From positions 2,174,001-2,238,000 of the forward strand of contig NZ_CAESCH010000001.1 in the NCBI RefSeq assembly GCF_903166545.1: 64,000 nt of DNA, in the 5' to 3' direction. Under the pieces are notes generated by a model, which saw only the letters and a program-made list of their open reading frames with translations, did no database searches and was not told where the DNA came from. Numbering within the stretch: position 1 is the first letter of the stretch; each line of letters starts with the position of its first letter. Both the position numbers and the translations under genes were made by a program. Positions 34,721-43,735 of the stretch are shown piece after piece. Source of the DNA: Metabacillus schmidteae. Its GTDB lineage: Bacteria > Bacillota > Bacilli > Bacillales > Bacillaceae.

Positions 34721-36541
34721 ATGAATCATAATGAGAAAAAAGAAAAAATCATGGAGAGGTTTCACTACTCTACAGATACAATTATTGATAAACCATTTAA
34801 CTGGCAGCAAATGTGGAGATTATTTAGTTATTTGAAGCCATATTCAAAAACATTGCTTCCAGCAGCATTTGTTGCAGTATTCATTTCAGCTCTTGTTCGG
34901 TTGGTAGCTCCAATCTTAATAGGAAAATACACTCTAGACTTTGCAATTGCTAATAAAGATATAAATTTATTAACTATTTTGGTTGTGACAATTGCAGGAT
35001 TATATGTCTTGAGTTATATCGCAAATAGATTCCGTATTAAATGGATGAATTTGCTAGGTCAGAACGTTATATATGATATTCGTAAGCATTTATTCACACA
35101 TGTTCAAACATTGTCACATCGATTTTTTGATCAACGTTCAGCAGGTTCTATTCTTGTACGAATCATGAATGATATTAATTCACTTCAAGAGTTGTTTACT
35201 AGTGGAGTGATAAATCTATTAATGGATTTTATCCTTTTAATTGGAGTAGTTGCTTTATTATTTACACTAAGTCCACAACTTACACTTGCTATATTAATTA
35301 TTGTTCCATTAATGTTTTTTATTTCTACAAGTTTACGAAAAAAAATCCGTCGTTCCTGGCAAACAGTTAGGTTAAAACAATCAAAATTAAATTCACATTT
35401 AAATGAATCTATTCAGGGAATTCGTGTAACACAATCATTTACACAGGAAAAAGAAAATATAGAATTTTTTGATGGGGTAAATTCTGAAAACTTACGAGCT
35501 TGGCAAAATGCAACAAAACGGAATGCTATGTTTACACCAATGGTTGAAATGACCAATGCAATTGGAACAGCGATTTTAATTGCGTATGGTGCTAGTTTAA
35601 TAGCAAATGAATCCATTACAATTGGAATCTTCGTTTCTTTTGCCTTTTACTTAGGAATGTTTTGGGAGCCTATCTCACGCTTAGGGCAGGTCTATAATCA
35701 GTTGCTTATGGGGATGGCTTCATCTGAAAGGATCTTTGAGTTTTTAGACGAAAAACCGAATGTCGCTGAATCTCAACGACCAATCCTGTTAACAAAAATG
35801 GAAGGGAAAATATCCTTTGAATCAGTTGAATTTGCCTATGATTCTTCAAGAAAGGCATTACATGAGGTCTCACTTACCATTGATGCAGGGCAAACAGTCG
35901 CTCTTGTAGGGCATACTGGTTCAGGTAAAACGACAATTGCAAACTTAATTAGTCGTTTTTATGATGCAACGGCAGGACAGGTGAAAATTGATGATATTAA
36001 TATTAAGGATTTATCAATACAGGAGCTTAGGTCTCAAATAAGCGTAGTTCTTCAGGATACTTTTATTTTCTCTGGAACAATCATTGATAATATCCGCTTC
36101 GGTCGCCCTGATGCCTCTGATGAGGATGTTATGAAAGCGGCAAAGGCAGTAGGAGCAGATGATTTTATTAAAAATTTATCAAACGGTTATTTTACAGAGG
36201 TAGAAGAGAGAGGAAACGTTCTATCTGTTGGTGAACGACAATTAATTTCATTTGCAAGAGCCCTGCTTGCAGATCCACGAATTATTATTTTGGATGAGGC
36301 AACTGCTAGTATTGATACAGAAACAGAAGTGAAAATTCAACATGCTTTGAGAACACTTCTAAAAGGAAGAACTGCTATAATGATTGCTCATCGACTCTCA
36401 ACAATTCGAGAAGCAGATAATATCATTGTGCTTGATCATGGCCATATTATGGAACAAGGAGATCATCAACAACTGATGGAGAAAAAGGGTATTTACCATG
36501 GTTTAGTGAAAGCTCAATTCAATATGTTAGAGGTAGGATAA
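34721..36541 (+). CDS. yknV: ABC exporter half YknV
   Basis: 606 residues: an N-terminal extension of about 30 residues, six TM helices (about 45-330), then an ATPase domain with Walker A GHTGSGKTT, signature LSVGERQ and Walker B IIILDEATASID with a canonical catalytic Glu. The noncanonical signature would face the Asp-type Walker B of YknU, which predicts one degenerate and one active ATP site. The ATG at 34721 has AGGTGA 5 nt upstream. Confidence 0.92.
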   Translation: MNHNEKKEKIMERFHYSTDTIIDKPFNWQQMWRLFSYLKPYSKTLLPAAFVAVFISALVRLVAPILIGKYTLDFAIANKDINLLTILVVTIAGLYVLSYIANRFRIKWMNLLGQNVIYDIRKHLFTHVQTLSHRFFDQRSAGSILVRIMNDINSLQELFTSGVINLLMDFILLIGVVALLFTLSPQLTLAILIIVPLMFFISTSLRKKIRRSWQTVRLKQSKLNSHLNESIQGIRVTQSFTQEKENIEFFDGVNSENLRAWQNATKRNAMFTPMVEMTNAIGTAILIAYGASLIANESITIGIFVSFAFYLGMFWEPISRLGQVYNQLLMGMASSERIFEFLDEKPNVAESQRPILLTKMEGKISFESVEFAYDSSRKALHEVSLTIDAGQTVALVGHTGSGKTTIANLISRFYDATAGQVKIDDINIKDLSIQELRSQISVVLQDTFIFSGTIIDNIRFGRPDASDEDVMKAAKAVGADDFIKNLSNGYFTEVEERGNVLSVGERQLISFARALLADPRIIILDEATASIDTETEVKIQHALRTLLKGRTAIMIAHRLSTIREADNIIVLDHGHIMEQGDHQQLMEKKGIYHGLVKAQFNMLEVG

Positions 36542-36690
36542 TAAGGCAATAACCCGTTGTTTTCTTGAAATTTGAACATTTTCTAAAATATTTAACAACC
36601 TATTTACAATACTTAAAATTAGAGATATTATTTTTGTTGGAAGTAGAATCTACTTTTAATTCCGCTTATTATTGGAGGCGCAACAAAACA

Positions 36691-36849
36691 ATGTGGGTTA
36701 TAACCTTATATGATGAAGAGAATATTAAAATGTATGAGTTCGATAATGAGGAAGAAGCGAAACAGTCTTTAAAGAAGATGAAAGGTCAAACAGTTCTCTC
36801 ACATATTATTTATTACAATGATCAGATACTTGAAGCAGTTCATCCATAA
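36691..36849 (+). CDS. Small conserved-type protein of unknown function
   Basis: 52 residues beginning MWVITLYDEENIKMYEFDNE, with a likely beta-beta-alpha-beta layout and an ILSHIIYYND-like end (LSHIIYYNDQILEAVHP). GGAGG lies 12 nt before the ATG, a long spacing, but no other start exists between. It is soluble and acidic. Such short proteins occur in many Bacillaceae, from memory; the role is unknown. It has its own terminator. Confidence 0.7.
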   Translation: MWVITLYDEENIKMYEFDNEEEAKQSLKKMKGQTVLSHIIYYNDQILEAVHP

Positions 36850-36857
36850 AACATTGC

Positions 36858-36889
36858 AGTCGGCTCCATAAAGGGGTCGGCTTTTTTGT
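36858..36889 (+). terminator. Terminator after the 52-residue gene
   Basis: AGTCGGCTCC pairs with GGGGTCGGCT using several G-T pairs, then six T. Confidence 0.8.
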
Positions 36890-37013
36890 TTGAGCAAAAA
36901 AATAAAATTTTATGGATGATAGAATAAATTAAGGCAAGCCATTAGACTTGGCGATAAGCAAGATTAAAACAAAATAGTCAAAAAGTTTTTTATGTTAAAA
37001 AGTTAGAAAACAG

Positions 37014-37041
37014 TTACAATTAAGAAAAGTTGTACTAAAAT
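37014..37041 (+). promoter_or_regulatory. Promoter of the malic enzyme gene
   Basis: TTACAA at 37014, 16-bp spacer, TAAAAT at 37036. Predicted start near 37048, giving a leader of about 100 nt. Confidence 0.5.
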
Positions 37042-37052
37042 GGAGACAGGGT

Positions 37053-37067
37053 ATTAAAACGCTTCCA
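37053..37067. promoter_or_regulatory. Candidate cre site (CcpA)
   Basis: ATTAAAACGCTTCCA fits WTGNAANCGNWNNCW at all defined positions but one (T for G at position 3). It lies just after the predicted transcription start, so CcpA would repress on glucose. Confidence 0.45.
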
Positions 37068-37145
37068 ATGAATGTGTTGTTATGAAGGAAAATTACATAA
37101 GTTGTTCTAATATCCCTCATAAAGTATTGAAAATGGAGGTCAAAG

Positions 37146-38588
37146 ATGTCACAACTAAGCAATGCTAGCACAAATATTATTATTCGATTGCATTTTCAAA
37201 AAAACTTAATTACGTTTAGTGAAATTGCAAAAGTTATAGGTGAAGTTGGCGGAGATATAATAGGAATCGATGTGATCTCTACAAGTAAAACACAAACTGT
37301 ACGTGATATCACGATTACAGTGAAAAATCAAAAGCATGGTCAGAGTGTGATGGATGTTCTTGGGTTATTAAAAGGTGTTAAGGTGATCTCAGTTTCAGAT
37401 CGTACATTTCTTTTACATCTTGGAGGAAAAATTGAAGTTACACCAAAAAACCCAATTAAAAACCGTGATGACTTATCAAGAGTTTATACCCCTGGAGTCG
37501 CGCAGGTGTGTAATGCGATAGCAGATGAACCACAAAAAGCGCACTCCTTAACAATCAAAAGGAATACTGTTGCGGTAGTTTCAGATGGCACAGCAGTATT
37601 AGGTCTTGGAGATATAGGTCCGCTAGCTGCAATGCCGGTTATGGAAGGAAAAGCGATGCTATTTAAACAAATGGCTGATGTTGATGCTTTTCCAATTTGT
37701 CTGGACACAAAAGATCCTGATGAGATCATCAGGATTGTTAAAGCGATTGCTCCTGCCTTTGGTGGAATTAATCTAGAGGATATCTCTTCACCAAGATGTT
37801 TTGAAATTGAAGAAACACTTAAATCGGAATTGAATATTCCTGTTTTTCACGATGATCAGCACGGTACAGCGGTAGTCTTGTTAGCTGGACTTTATAATGC
37901 ACTGAAATTGACAGGTAAGAAAATAGAAGAAATTAAAGTTGTGTTAAATGGTGTCGGAGCTGCGGGGACAGCTTGTGCAAAAATGTTAATTGCAGCAGGT
38001 GTTCGTCAAATCATTGGAGTTGACCGCATGGGTGCAATTAATAGGAGTGAAACATACGAAAATCCTAATTGGAATGCTTTTGCACAGATGTCGAATCCGG
38101 ATAACTTAAGTGGTTCGCTTTCTGATGTCATAATAGACGCAGATGTATTTATCGGAGTATCCGCTCCGGGAGTTTTAACAGTCGAGCACTTACAATCAAT
38201 GGCAAAAGATCCGATTGTGTTTGCTTTGGCAAACCCTGATCCGGAAATTGATCCTGAACTAGCAGAGCCGTACGTGAAGGTATTGGCAACTGGACGTTCC
38301 GATTACCCAAATCAAATCAATAATGTTCTATGTTTTCCAGGTATTTTCCGTGGTGCATTAGATTGTCGTGCTTCCGAAATCAATGAGCAGATGAAAATTG
38401 CAACAGCAAAAGCAATCGCGGATGTTGTCTCTGATGACGAATTAAGTGAAACATATATCGTACCAAGTGTCTTCAATCAAAAGGTTGTAGAAAAAGTTAG
38501 AAAAGCTGTTGTAAAAGCTGCGCTTGAATCAGGTGTTGCAAGAAAAGATATGTACAAAGAAGAAACTGTTTTACAAGAAAATCGATAG
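37146..38588 (+). CDS. Malic enzyme with N-terminal ACT domain
   Basis: 480 residues. Residues about 8-85 form an ACT-type regulatory domain (NIIIRLHFQKNLITFSEIAKVIGEVGG). The malic enzyme core follows with RVYTPGVAQV, catalytic-site MEGKAMLFKQMADVDAFPICLDT, FHDDQHGTAVV and the NAD(P) loop LNGVGAAGTAC. It decarboxylates malate to pyruvate, making NADH or NADPH; cofactor choice was not determined. The ACT domain suggests amino-acid control. GGAGG precedes the ATG. It is a single gene inserted between yknV and yknW. Confidence 0.93.
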   Translation: MSQLSNASTNIIIRLHFQKNLITFSEIAKVIGEVGGDIIGIDVISTSKTQTVRDITITVKNQKHGQSVMDVLGLLKGVKVISVSDRTFLLHLGGKIEVTPKNPIKNRDDLSRVYTPGVAQVCNAIADEPQKAHSLTIKRNTVAVVSDGTAVLGLGDIGPLAAMPVMEGKAMLFKQMADVDAFPICLDTKDPDEIIRIVKAIAPAFGGINLEDISSPRCFEIEETLKSELNIPVFHDDQHGTAVVLLAGLYNALKLTGKKIEEIKVVLNGVGAAGTACAKMLIAAGVRQIIGVDRMGAINRSETYENPNWNAFAQMSNPDNLSGSLSDVIIDADVFIGVSAPGVLTVEHLQSMAKDPIVFALANPDPEIDPELAEPYVKVLATGRSDYPNQINNVLCFPGIFRGALDCRASEINEQMKIATAKAIADVVSDDELSETYIVPSVFNQKVVEKVRKAVVKAALESGVARKDMYKEETVLQENR

Positions 38589-38594
38589 ATAGAT

Positions 38595-38679
38595 AAAAAC
38601 TCTTAAGTTCATTTTCATACAAACTTCTCGAACGTATTATTTGAAGTTTATATGAATGATGGTACTTAAGAGTTTTTTG
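38595..38679 (+). terminator. Long terminator hairpin of the malic enzyme gene
   Basis: AAAAACTCTTAAGT pairs with ACTTAAGAGTTTTTT, with an inner imperfect stem (ATACAAACTTC / GAAGTTTATAT). Confidence 0.85.
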
Positions 38680-38749
38680 TAGTTGATCTCAAGTTTTGTT
38701 AAGTAAAAATAATGTTTAGAAACTTTTTTAAAATTAAACAACTATTTTA

Positions 38750-38777
38750 TGAAACTATTTCCAATTAATCTCGTATA
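38750..38777 (+). promoter_or_regulatory. Sigma-W promoter of yknWXYZ
   Basis: TGAAAC at 38750, 16-bp spacer, CGTATA at 38772: a perfect match to the sigma-W consensus. B. subtilis yknWXYZ is also sigma-W controlled, so cell-envelope stress should induce this operon. Confidence 0.88.
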
Positions 38778-38810
38778 AGTAATGGAAAATATATTTTGGA
38801 GGGAAAAAGG

Positions 38811-39482
38811 ATGGAACAGGAAACAGTACAATCAAAGAAACCATCATTATTTGGAATGATTTTTCAACCGGGGGAACAGTTTGAACGAATGAGAGAGAAA
38901 CCAGTCATTTGGCTTCCTTTAATCATTTTATCGATTCTGGGTGCGGTCGTAGGAGTGTTAGCGGGTTTAAACGTAGATTACGCAACAGTTCCAGGAATGG
39001 AAGGAATGCCAGCTGAACAAATTGAAATGTCAAAAATGTTCGGAGTTATCTTTGGTGGCATTGGGGCATTATTTGGAACTCCGATTGGATTTGTAATATT
39101 TGCTGCTATTTTGTTTGGAATCACAAAGATTGCAAAATCACCAATTACATTTAAACAAATGTTTTCATTAATTCTTTTTACAAGTTTTATTTCTACAATT
39201 GGGCAAGTGTTAAACCAACTGATCATCTATGCTATTGGTTCAGACCCAACTGTGATGCTTACAAGTATTAATAGTTTTATTGGTGCTGAAGGTGTTATGG
39301 GTGGTGTTTTAAGCACTATCGAGGTTTTTAATATTTGGTATTATATTTTATTAGGTATTGGACTTGTAAAAGTAGCCCAAATATCTAAGCCGGCAGCTTA
39401 TACAATCACAATTATTTTCTTTGCTTTAGGACTGATTGTAGCTGTAGTTTCCGGAGCCTTAGAAGGGCTGGCGCAATTCTAA
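38811..39482 (+). CDS. yknW: Yip1-family membrane protein YknW
   Basis: 223 residues with about five TM helices in the Yip1 pattern, after a cytoplasmic start PSLFGMIFQPGEQFERMREKP. In B. subtilis YknW works with the YknXYZ transporter in resistance to the SDP cannibalism toxin. GGAGGG lies 7 nt before ATG 38811. The stop overlaps the yknX start by one base. Confidence 0.9.
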   Translation: MEQETVQSKKPSLFGMIFQPGEQFERMREKPVIWLPLIILSILGAVVGVLAGLNVDYATVPGMEGMPAEQIEMSKMFGVIFGGIGALFGTPIGFVIFAAILFGITKIAKSPITFKQMFSLILFTSFISTIGQVLNQLIIYAIGSDPTVMLTSINSFIGAEGVMGGVLSTIEVFNIWYYILLGIGLVKVAQISKPAAYTITIIFFALGLIVAVVSGALEGLAQF

Positions 39483-40603
39483 TGAAGAAAAAGGTATGGA
39501 TTTCAATTGCAGTAGTGGCTTTAATCGGACTATTAGTTGGAGTAAATATCTACAGGGCATCAAATCAAGAAGTTCTATCAGTCGAAACAGCGACTGTAGA
39601 AGAGCGAGAATTAACCGGGAATGTGATGGTTCCCGGTACACTTTCTTTAAGCCAAGAGTACTTTGTCTACTATGTGCCTGAAAATGGTCAGGTAGAAGCG
39701 GTTCTTGTTAAAGAAGGGGATAAGGTGGAAGAAGATACACCTTTATTAAGATATGAAAACGAGCAATTACAATTAGAAAAAGAACAAAATGCACTTTCTC
39801 TTGAATCCTCCTATTTGCAAATTAATCGAATTAAAGATCAAATTGATGATCTAGATGAGAAAGAAAAGGATTTAGAAGATCAATTGGGTAAAGAGGAAGC
39901 TGAAAATCAAGTTGATGCTGAACGTGATCAACTTAAGACTGATTTGAAGGTGGCAGACCTTGAAGCAAGACAAGTCCAACTTCAAAAAGAAACGATTGAA
40001 AGTAAGATTGATAATCTTGTCGTGACGAGTGAAAATGCTGGCACAGTCTTATCTATTGATGAAGAGGCAATAAAAGGTATTTCACAAACTCCTATTCTAC
40101 ATATAGGTAATCCTGAAGAACTTATTGTGAAGGGAACAATATCTGAATATGACTCCTTAAAAATAATTGAAGACCAAGCAGTTACATTGCGATCAGATGT
40201 TCTTACAGATAAGGAATGGAAAGGAAAAGTAGAAAAGGTTAGTTATTTACCTATACAAAATGAGACTGTGGCGGTAAGTGGTGAAGAAACCGCTGTTCAA
40301 TATTCAATCGAGGTATCAATTGATGATAAAAATATTGAAGCAAAACCCGGGTTTAAGCTAATTATGGATATTGAAACTGAAAAACGATCTGCTCTAGCTG
40401 TTCCTTTAGAAGCTGTAAAACAAGATGGTGAAAACTATTATGTGTATACCGTTGAAGAAGGAAAAGCAGTTCGTAATGATGTCGAAATTGGCACAGCTAG
40501 TGATGAGTTTATGGAAATTAAAACAGGTCTTAAATCAGGAGCAAAAGTCATCATTAATCCTTCAGAAGAAGTCCGAGATAACGTGGAAGTGAATGAAAAA
40601 TGA
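39482..40603 (+). CDS. yknX: Membrane fusion (HlyD-type) protein YknX
   Basis: 373 residues: an N-terminal signal-anchor (5-22), lipoyl/barrel-sandwich halves around a coiled coil (about 95-185; very rich in E, K, Q, D), a beta-barrel domain and a membrane-proximal end. It is the extracytoplasmic adaptor of the MacAB-like YknYZ transporter. It starts within the yknW stop (TAATG) and ends overlapping yknY by ATGA. Confidence 0.92.
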   Translation: MKKKVWISIAVVALIGLLVGVNIYRASNQEVLSVETATVEERELTGNVMVPGTLSLSQEYFVYYVPENGQVEAVLVKEGDKVEEDTPLLRYENEQLQLEKEQNALSLESSYLQINRIKDQIDDLDEKEKDLEDQLGKEEAENQVDAERDQLKTDLKVADLEARQVQLQKETIESKIDNLVVTSENAGTVLSIDEEAIKGISQTPILHIGNPEELIVKGTISEYDSLKIIEDQAVTLRSDVLTDKEWKGKVEKVSYLPIQNETVAVSGEETAVQYSIEVSIDDKNIEAKPGFKLIMDIETEKRSALAVPLEAVKQDGENYYVYTVEEGKAVRNDVEIGTASDEFMEIKTGLKSGAKVIINPSEEVRDNVEVNEK

Positions 40604-41283
40604 TTGAGTTAACGTCTATAACTAAAAGCTATAAGGTAGGTCAAGATACGTTAGACGTGTTAAAAAATATCAATCTTACAATAAAACATGGCGAGTTTGT
40701 TGCCATTATGGGACCTTCAGGTTCAGGTAAATCAACTTTAATGAACGTAATTGGTTGTTTGGATAATCCTTCATCAGGAACATATCTTTTAGATCAAGAA
40801 GATATCTCAATATATAAAGATGAAATGCTGGCAAAAGTACGAAATCTCTCTATCGGCTTTGTTTTTCAACAATTTCAGTTATTACCAAGATTAACAGCGT
40901 TAAAAAATGTGGAACTCCCCATGGTCTATGCAGGTTACAATAAGAAAGAGCGTGAAGAACGTGCAAAACAAGCGCTTGAAAAGGTTGGTTTAGCTGAAAG
41001 AATGAATCACCTGCCGAATGAATTATCAGGTGGACAAAAACAACGTGTTGCTATTGCCAGATCAATTGTCAATGAGCCCAAAATTATTTTGGCAGACGAG
41101 CCGACAGGTGCACTCGATAGTAAAACGAGTATTTCCATTATGGAGCAGTTTACCCAACTAAACAAAGAAGGCACTACAGTCATTCTTGTTACCCATGAAC
41201 AAGAGGTTGCTGATTACGCAAATAGAATTATCACGGTTAGAGATGGGATTATTCTCTCTGATGAAGAGCGGGGGAGATTCTAA
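40600..41283 (+). CDS. yknY: ABC transporter ATPase YknY
   Basis: A 227-residue MacB/LolD-type ATPase: Walker [11 protein letters not shown]-loop [20 protein letters not shown], signature [14 protein letters not shown], Walker [13 protein letters not shown] and H-loop VTHE. It powers YknZ. It overlaps yknX by 4 nt and abuts yknZ. Confidence 0.94.
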   Translation: MIELTSITKSYKVGQDTLDVLKNINLTIKHGEFVAIMGPSGSGKSTLMNVIGCLDNPSSGTYLLDQEDISIYKDEMLAKVRNLSIGFVFQQFQLLPRLTALKNVELPMVYAGYNKKEREERAKQALEKVGLAERMNHLPNELSGGQKQRVAIARSIVNEPKIILADEPTGALDSKTSISIMEQFTQLNKEGTTVILVTHEQEVADYANRIITVRDGIILSDEERGRF

Positions 41284-42477
41284 ATGAGTTTAATTGAAAA
41301 TTTGAAAATGGCGTTAAGCTCAGTTCTCGCTCATAAATTGCGATCCATTTTAACAATGTTAGGTATCATAATAGGGGTTGCATCAGTCATTCTTGTTGTG
41401 GCAATAGGACAGGGCGGAGAACAATTATTAAAAACATCAATAACAGGTCCGGGTAATACAATAGAAGTATTTTATGAACCGAGTGAAGAAGAATTGTTAT
41501 CAAATCCAAATGCATATATGAGTGCAGCGTTTACACAAGAAGATGTAACTGCATTAAGTGAGATCCCTGAAGTGAAAAAAGTAGTTGCATCATCAACAGA
41601 ATACTTTCAAACTAGTTTCCGTGAAGAAACAGCTGATACTAGTGTATATGGTATAAACCAAGCTTATATGGAAGTGAATAGTTTAAACGTTCAATCTGGG
41701 AGAAACCTTTTAGAAAGTGATTATATAGGGGGAACCAGAGTAGGGATTATTAGCGATGAGTTACGTAAAGAGCTTTTCGATGATAAGTCTGCTGTAGGTG
41801 AAGTCATTTGGGTTAAAGGTCAGCCCATTGAAATTGTTGGCGTCATGGAAAAGCCTACTGGTTTATTTGCTTTTGGAGCTATGGAAGTTTATGTTCCTTG
41901 GAATACATTTCGAAACTCATTTGGTAAAAATGAATACAACCAAGTAACCTTGCAAGCCAATAGTGCTGATGTCATGAAGGAAGTTGGAGATAAAGCAACT
42001 ACTCTATTAAATACAGCTCATAATACTGAAGATTCTTATAGTGTATTTAATATGGAAGAAATGGCGGAAGGAATAGGACAGATCACAAATATTATGACAC
42101 TGATTATTGGCTCCATAGCGGGAATATCTCTTTTGGTTGGTGGAATAGGTGTCATGAATATTATGCTTGTTTCTGTAACAGAAAGAACAAGAGAAATAGG
42201 AATACGTAAAGCTCTAGGTGCAACCAAAAGGCAAATTCTAACACAATTTTTAATTGAATCTGTGACACTTACTCTTATAGGTGGGGCTTTAGGTATTATT
42301 TTAGGTGCTGTGGCAGCAAATATCGTATCAATCTTTGCCGGATGGCCACCGCTAATTTCATGGGAAGTTGTGGTTGGAGGATTACTATTCTCAATGATAA
42401 TAGGAATTGTATTTGGAATGCTCCCGGCAAATAAAGCAGCCCGATTAAGTCCAATTGAATCTTTACGATATGAATAA
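41284..42477 (+). CDS. yknZ: FtsX/MacB-like permease YknZ
   Basis: 397 residues with the MacB layout: TM1 (20-45) after KMALSSVLAHKLRSILTMLGIIIGVASVI, a large extracytoplasmic domain (about 50-265) and three C-terminal TM helices, with the FtsX signature ERTREIGIRKALGAT. With YknY it forms the toxin-resistance transporter. Its ATG directly follows the yknY stop. Confidence 0.94.
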   Translation: MSLIENLKMALSSVLAHKLRSILTMLGIIIGVASVILVVAIGQGGEQLLKTSITGPGNTIEVFYEPSEEELLSNPNAYMSAAFTQEDVTALSEIPEVKKVVASSTEYFQTSFREETADTSVYGINQAYMEVNSLNVQSGRNLLESDYIGGTRVGIISDELRKELFDDKSAVGEVIWVKGQPIEIVGVMEKPTGLFAFGAMEVYVPWNTFRNSFGKNEYNQVTLQANSADVMKEVGDKATTLLNTAHNTEDSYSVFNMEEMAEGIGQITNIMTLIIGSIAGISLLVGGIGVMNIMLVSVTERTREIGIRKALGATKRQILTQFLIESVTLTLIGGALGIILGAVAANIVSIFAGWPPLISWEVVVGGLLFSMIIGIVFGMLPANKAARLSPIESLRYE

Positions 42478-42482
42478 GAAAG

Positions 42483-42512
42483 AAAACCTCACATTCACCT
42501 TGTGAGGTTTTT
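42483..42512 (+). terminator. Terminator of yknWXYZ
   Basis: AAAACCTCAC / GTGAGGTTTT stem, T-run. Confidence 0.9.
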
Positions 42513-42662
42513 CTATTTTAAAAAATGGTTTAAATAAGCCATTCATTAAGATTTACAAATTTTTAATCATATTAGTAAAAGTATTTTAATTCTGAAGGTG
42601 ATTGTTTATGACTGATATAATATTATATAAATATAAAATTGATAGTTTTTGATATTTTATGA

Positions 42663-42722
42663 TTGATTTTGATTGAAAGTGACAGTATAATAAGGTGTAA
42701 GTAAGCGGTGAATTCGCTTACA
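42663..42722 (+). promoter_or_regulatory. fruK promoter with 5' hairpin and cre-like site
   Basis: TTGATT at 42663, 17 bp, TATAAT at 42686 is a strong sigma-A promoter. The -35 lies in repeated TGATTGA/TTGATTGAA motifs (42661-42678) that could be an operator for a DeoR-type FruR. A perfect hairpin GTAAGCG / CGCTTAC (42701-42721) sits at the predicted mRNA 5' end and overlaps GTGAATTCGCTTACA, a cre-like sequence with two mismatches. Confidence 0.55.
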
Positions 42723-42810
42723 AAATAATGACAATTAAATATCTACAATGGGTATAAGGAGAAGAATTTCTTTATCCGAATAAAAATTAAGCAATAAAGG
42801 TAGTGAATTC

Positions 42811-43722
42811 ATGATTTATACTGTTACGTTAAATCCATCTGTGGATTATATTGTTAGACTAGATCAATTTGAACTTGGATCTTTAAACAGAATGACAGAC
42901 GATTCCAAGTTTCCCGGTGGTAAAGGGATTAATGTTTCAAGAGTAATGAAACGATTAGGTGTAGAATCTAAGGCAATTGGTTTTTTAGGTGGTTTCACGG
43001 GTGCTTTTATTGAAGGTTTTTTAACCAATGAAAATATCAATCATCAGTTTATTAAAGTATCAGGTGATACGCGAATTAACATAAAATTAAAAACCGAAGT
43101 CGAAACAGAGATTAACGGCTTAGGGCCAATTGTAACTGAAGAGCAATTAGATCAATTTTTACAACAATTTGAACAAATGGATAGTGAAGATATTGTACTA
43201 CTAGCAGGAAGTATACCTGGAACATTACCATCCTCCATTTATAAGAGAATAATGGATATTTGTAAAGAAAAAGAGATCAAAGTGGTTGCGGATGTTTCAG
43301 GAGATGCATTAGAAGAAGTTGTGTCTGAAAAGCCTTTCTTAATTAAACCGAATCATCATGAATTAGGTGAATTATTCGGGACAAAAATTGAAACGGTGGA
43401 AGACGCTCATGATTATGCGAAGAAGCTAGTATCTCAAGGAGTTCAACACGTAATTGTGTCGCTAGCTGAAAAGGGCGCTTTGCTTGTAACTGAAACAAAA
43501 AGTTTTGTTGCTAATGTTCCGAAGGGAAAAGTATTAAATTCGGTTGGTGCAGGTGATTCTGTAGTTGGGGGTTTTTTAAGTTCCTATACAACAAATCATC
43601 CAATTGAGGAAGCTTTTAAGATTGGAGTAGCTTCAGGAAGTGCAACAGCTTTTTCACTTGAGCTTTGTACTAAAGAAAAAATAGAAGAACTATTACCTCA
43701 AATTGAAGTGAAGAAGGTATAG
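42811..43722 (+). CDS. fruK: 1-phosphofructokinase FruK
   Basis: A 303-residue PfkB-family kinase: MIYTVTLNPSVDYIV at the start, the GGKGINVSRVMKRLG signature near residue 38 and the catalytic GAGDSVVGGF near 246. It phosphorylates fructose-1-phosphate to fructose-1,6-bisphosphate in the cytoplasm. It is followed 13 nt later by fruA. The usual upstream regulator gene fruR is missing. Confidence 0.95.
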   Translation: MIYTVTLNPSVDYIVRLDQFELGSLNRMTDDSKFPGGKGINVSRVMKRLGVESKAIGFLGGFTGAFIEGFLTNENINHQFIKVSGDTRINIKLKTEVETEINGLGPIVTEEQLDQFLQQFEQMDSEDIVLLAGSIPGTLPSSIYKRIMDICKEKEIKVVADVSGDALEEVVSEKPFLIKPNHHELGELFGTKIETVEDAHDYAKKLVSQGVQHVIVSLAEKGALLVTETKSFVANVPKGKVLNSVGAGDSVVGGFLSSYTTNHPIEEAFKIGVASGSATAFSLELCTKEKIEELLPQIEVKKV

Positions 43723-43735
43723 AGGGGGAAGTAAG

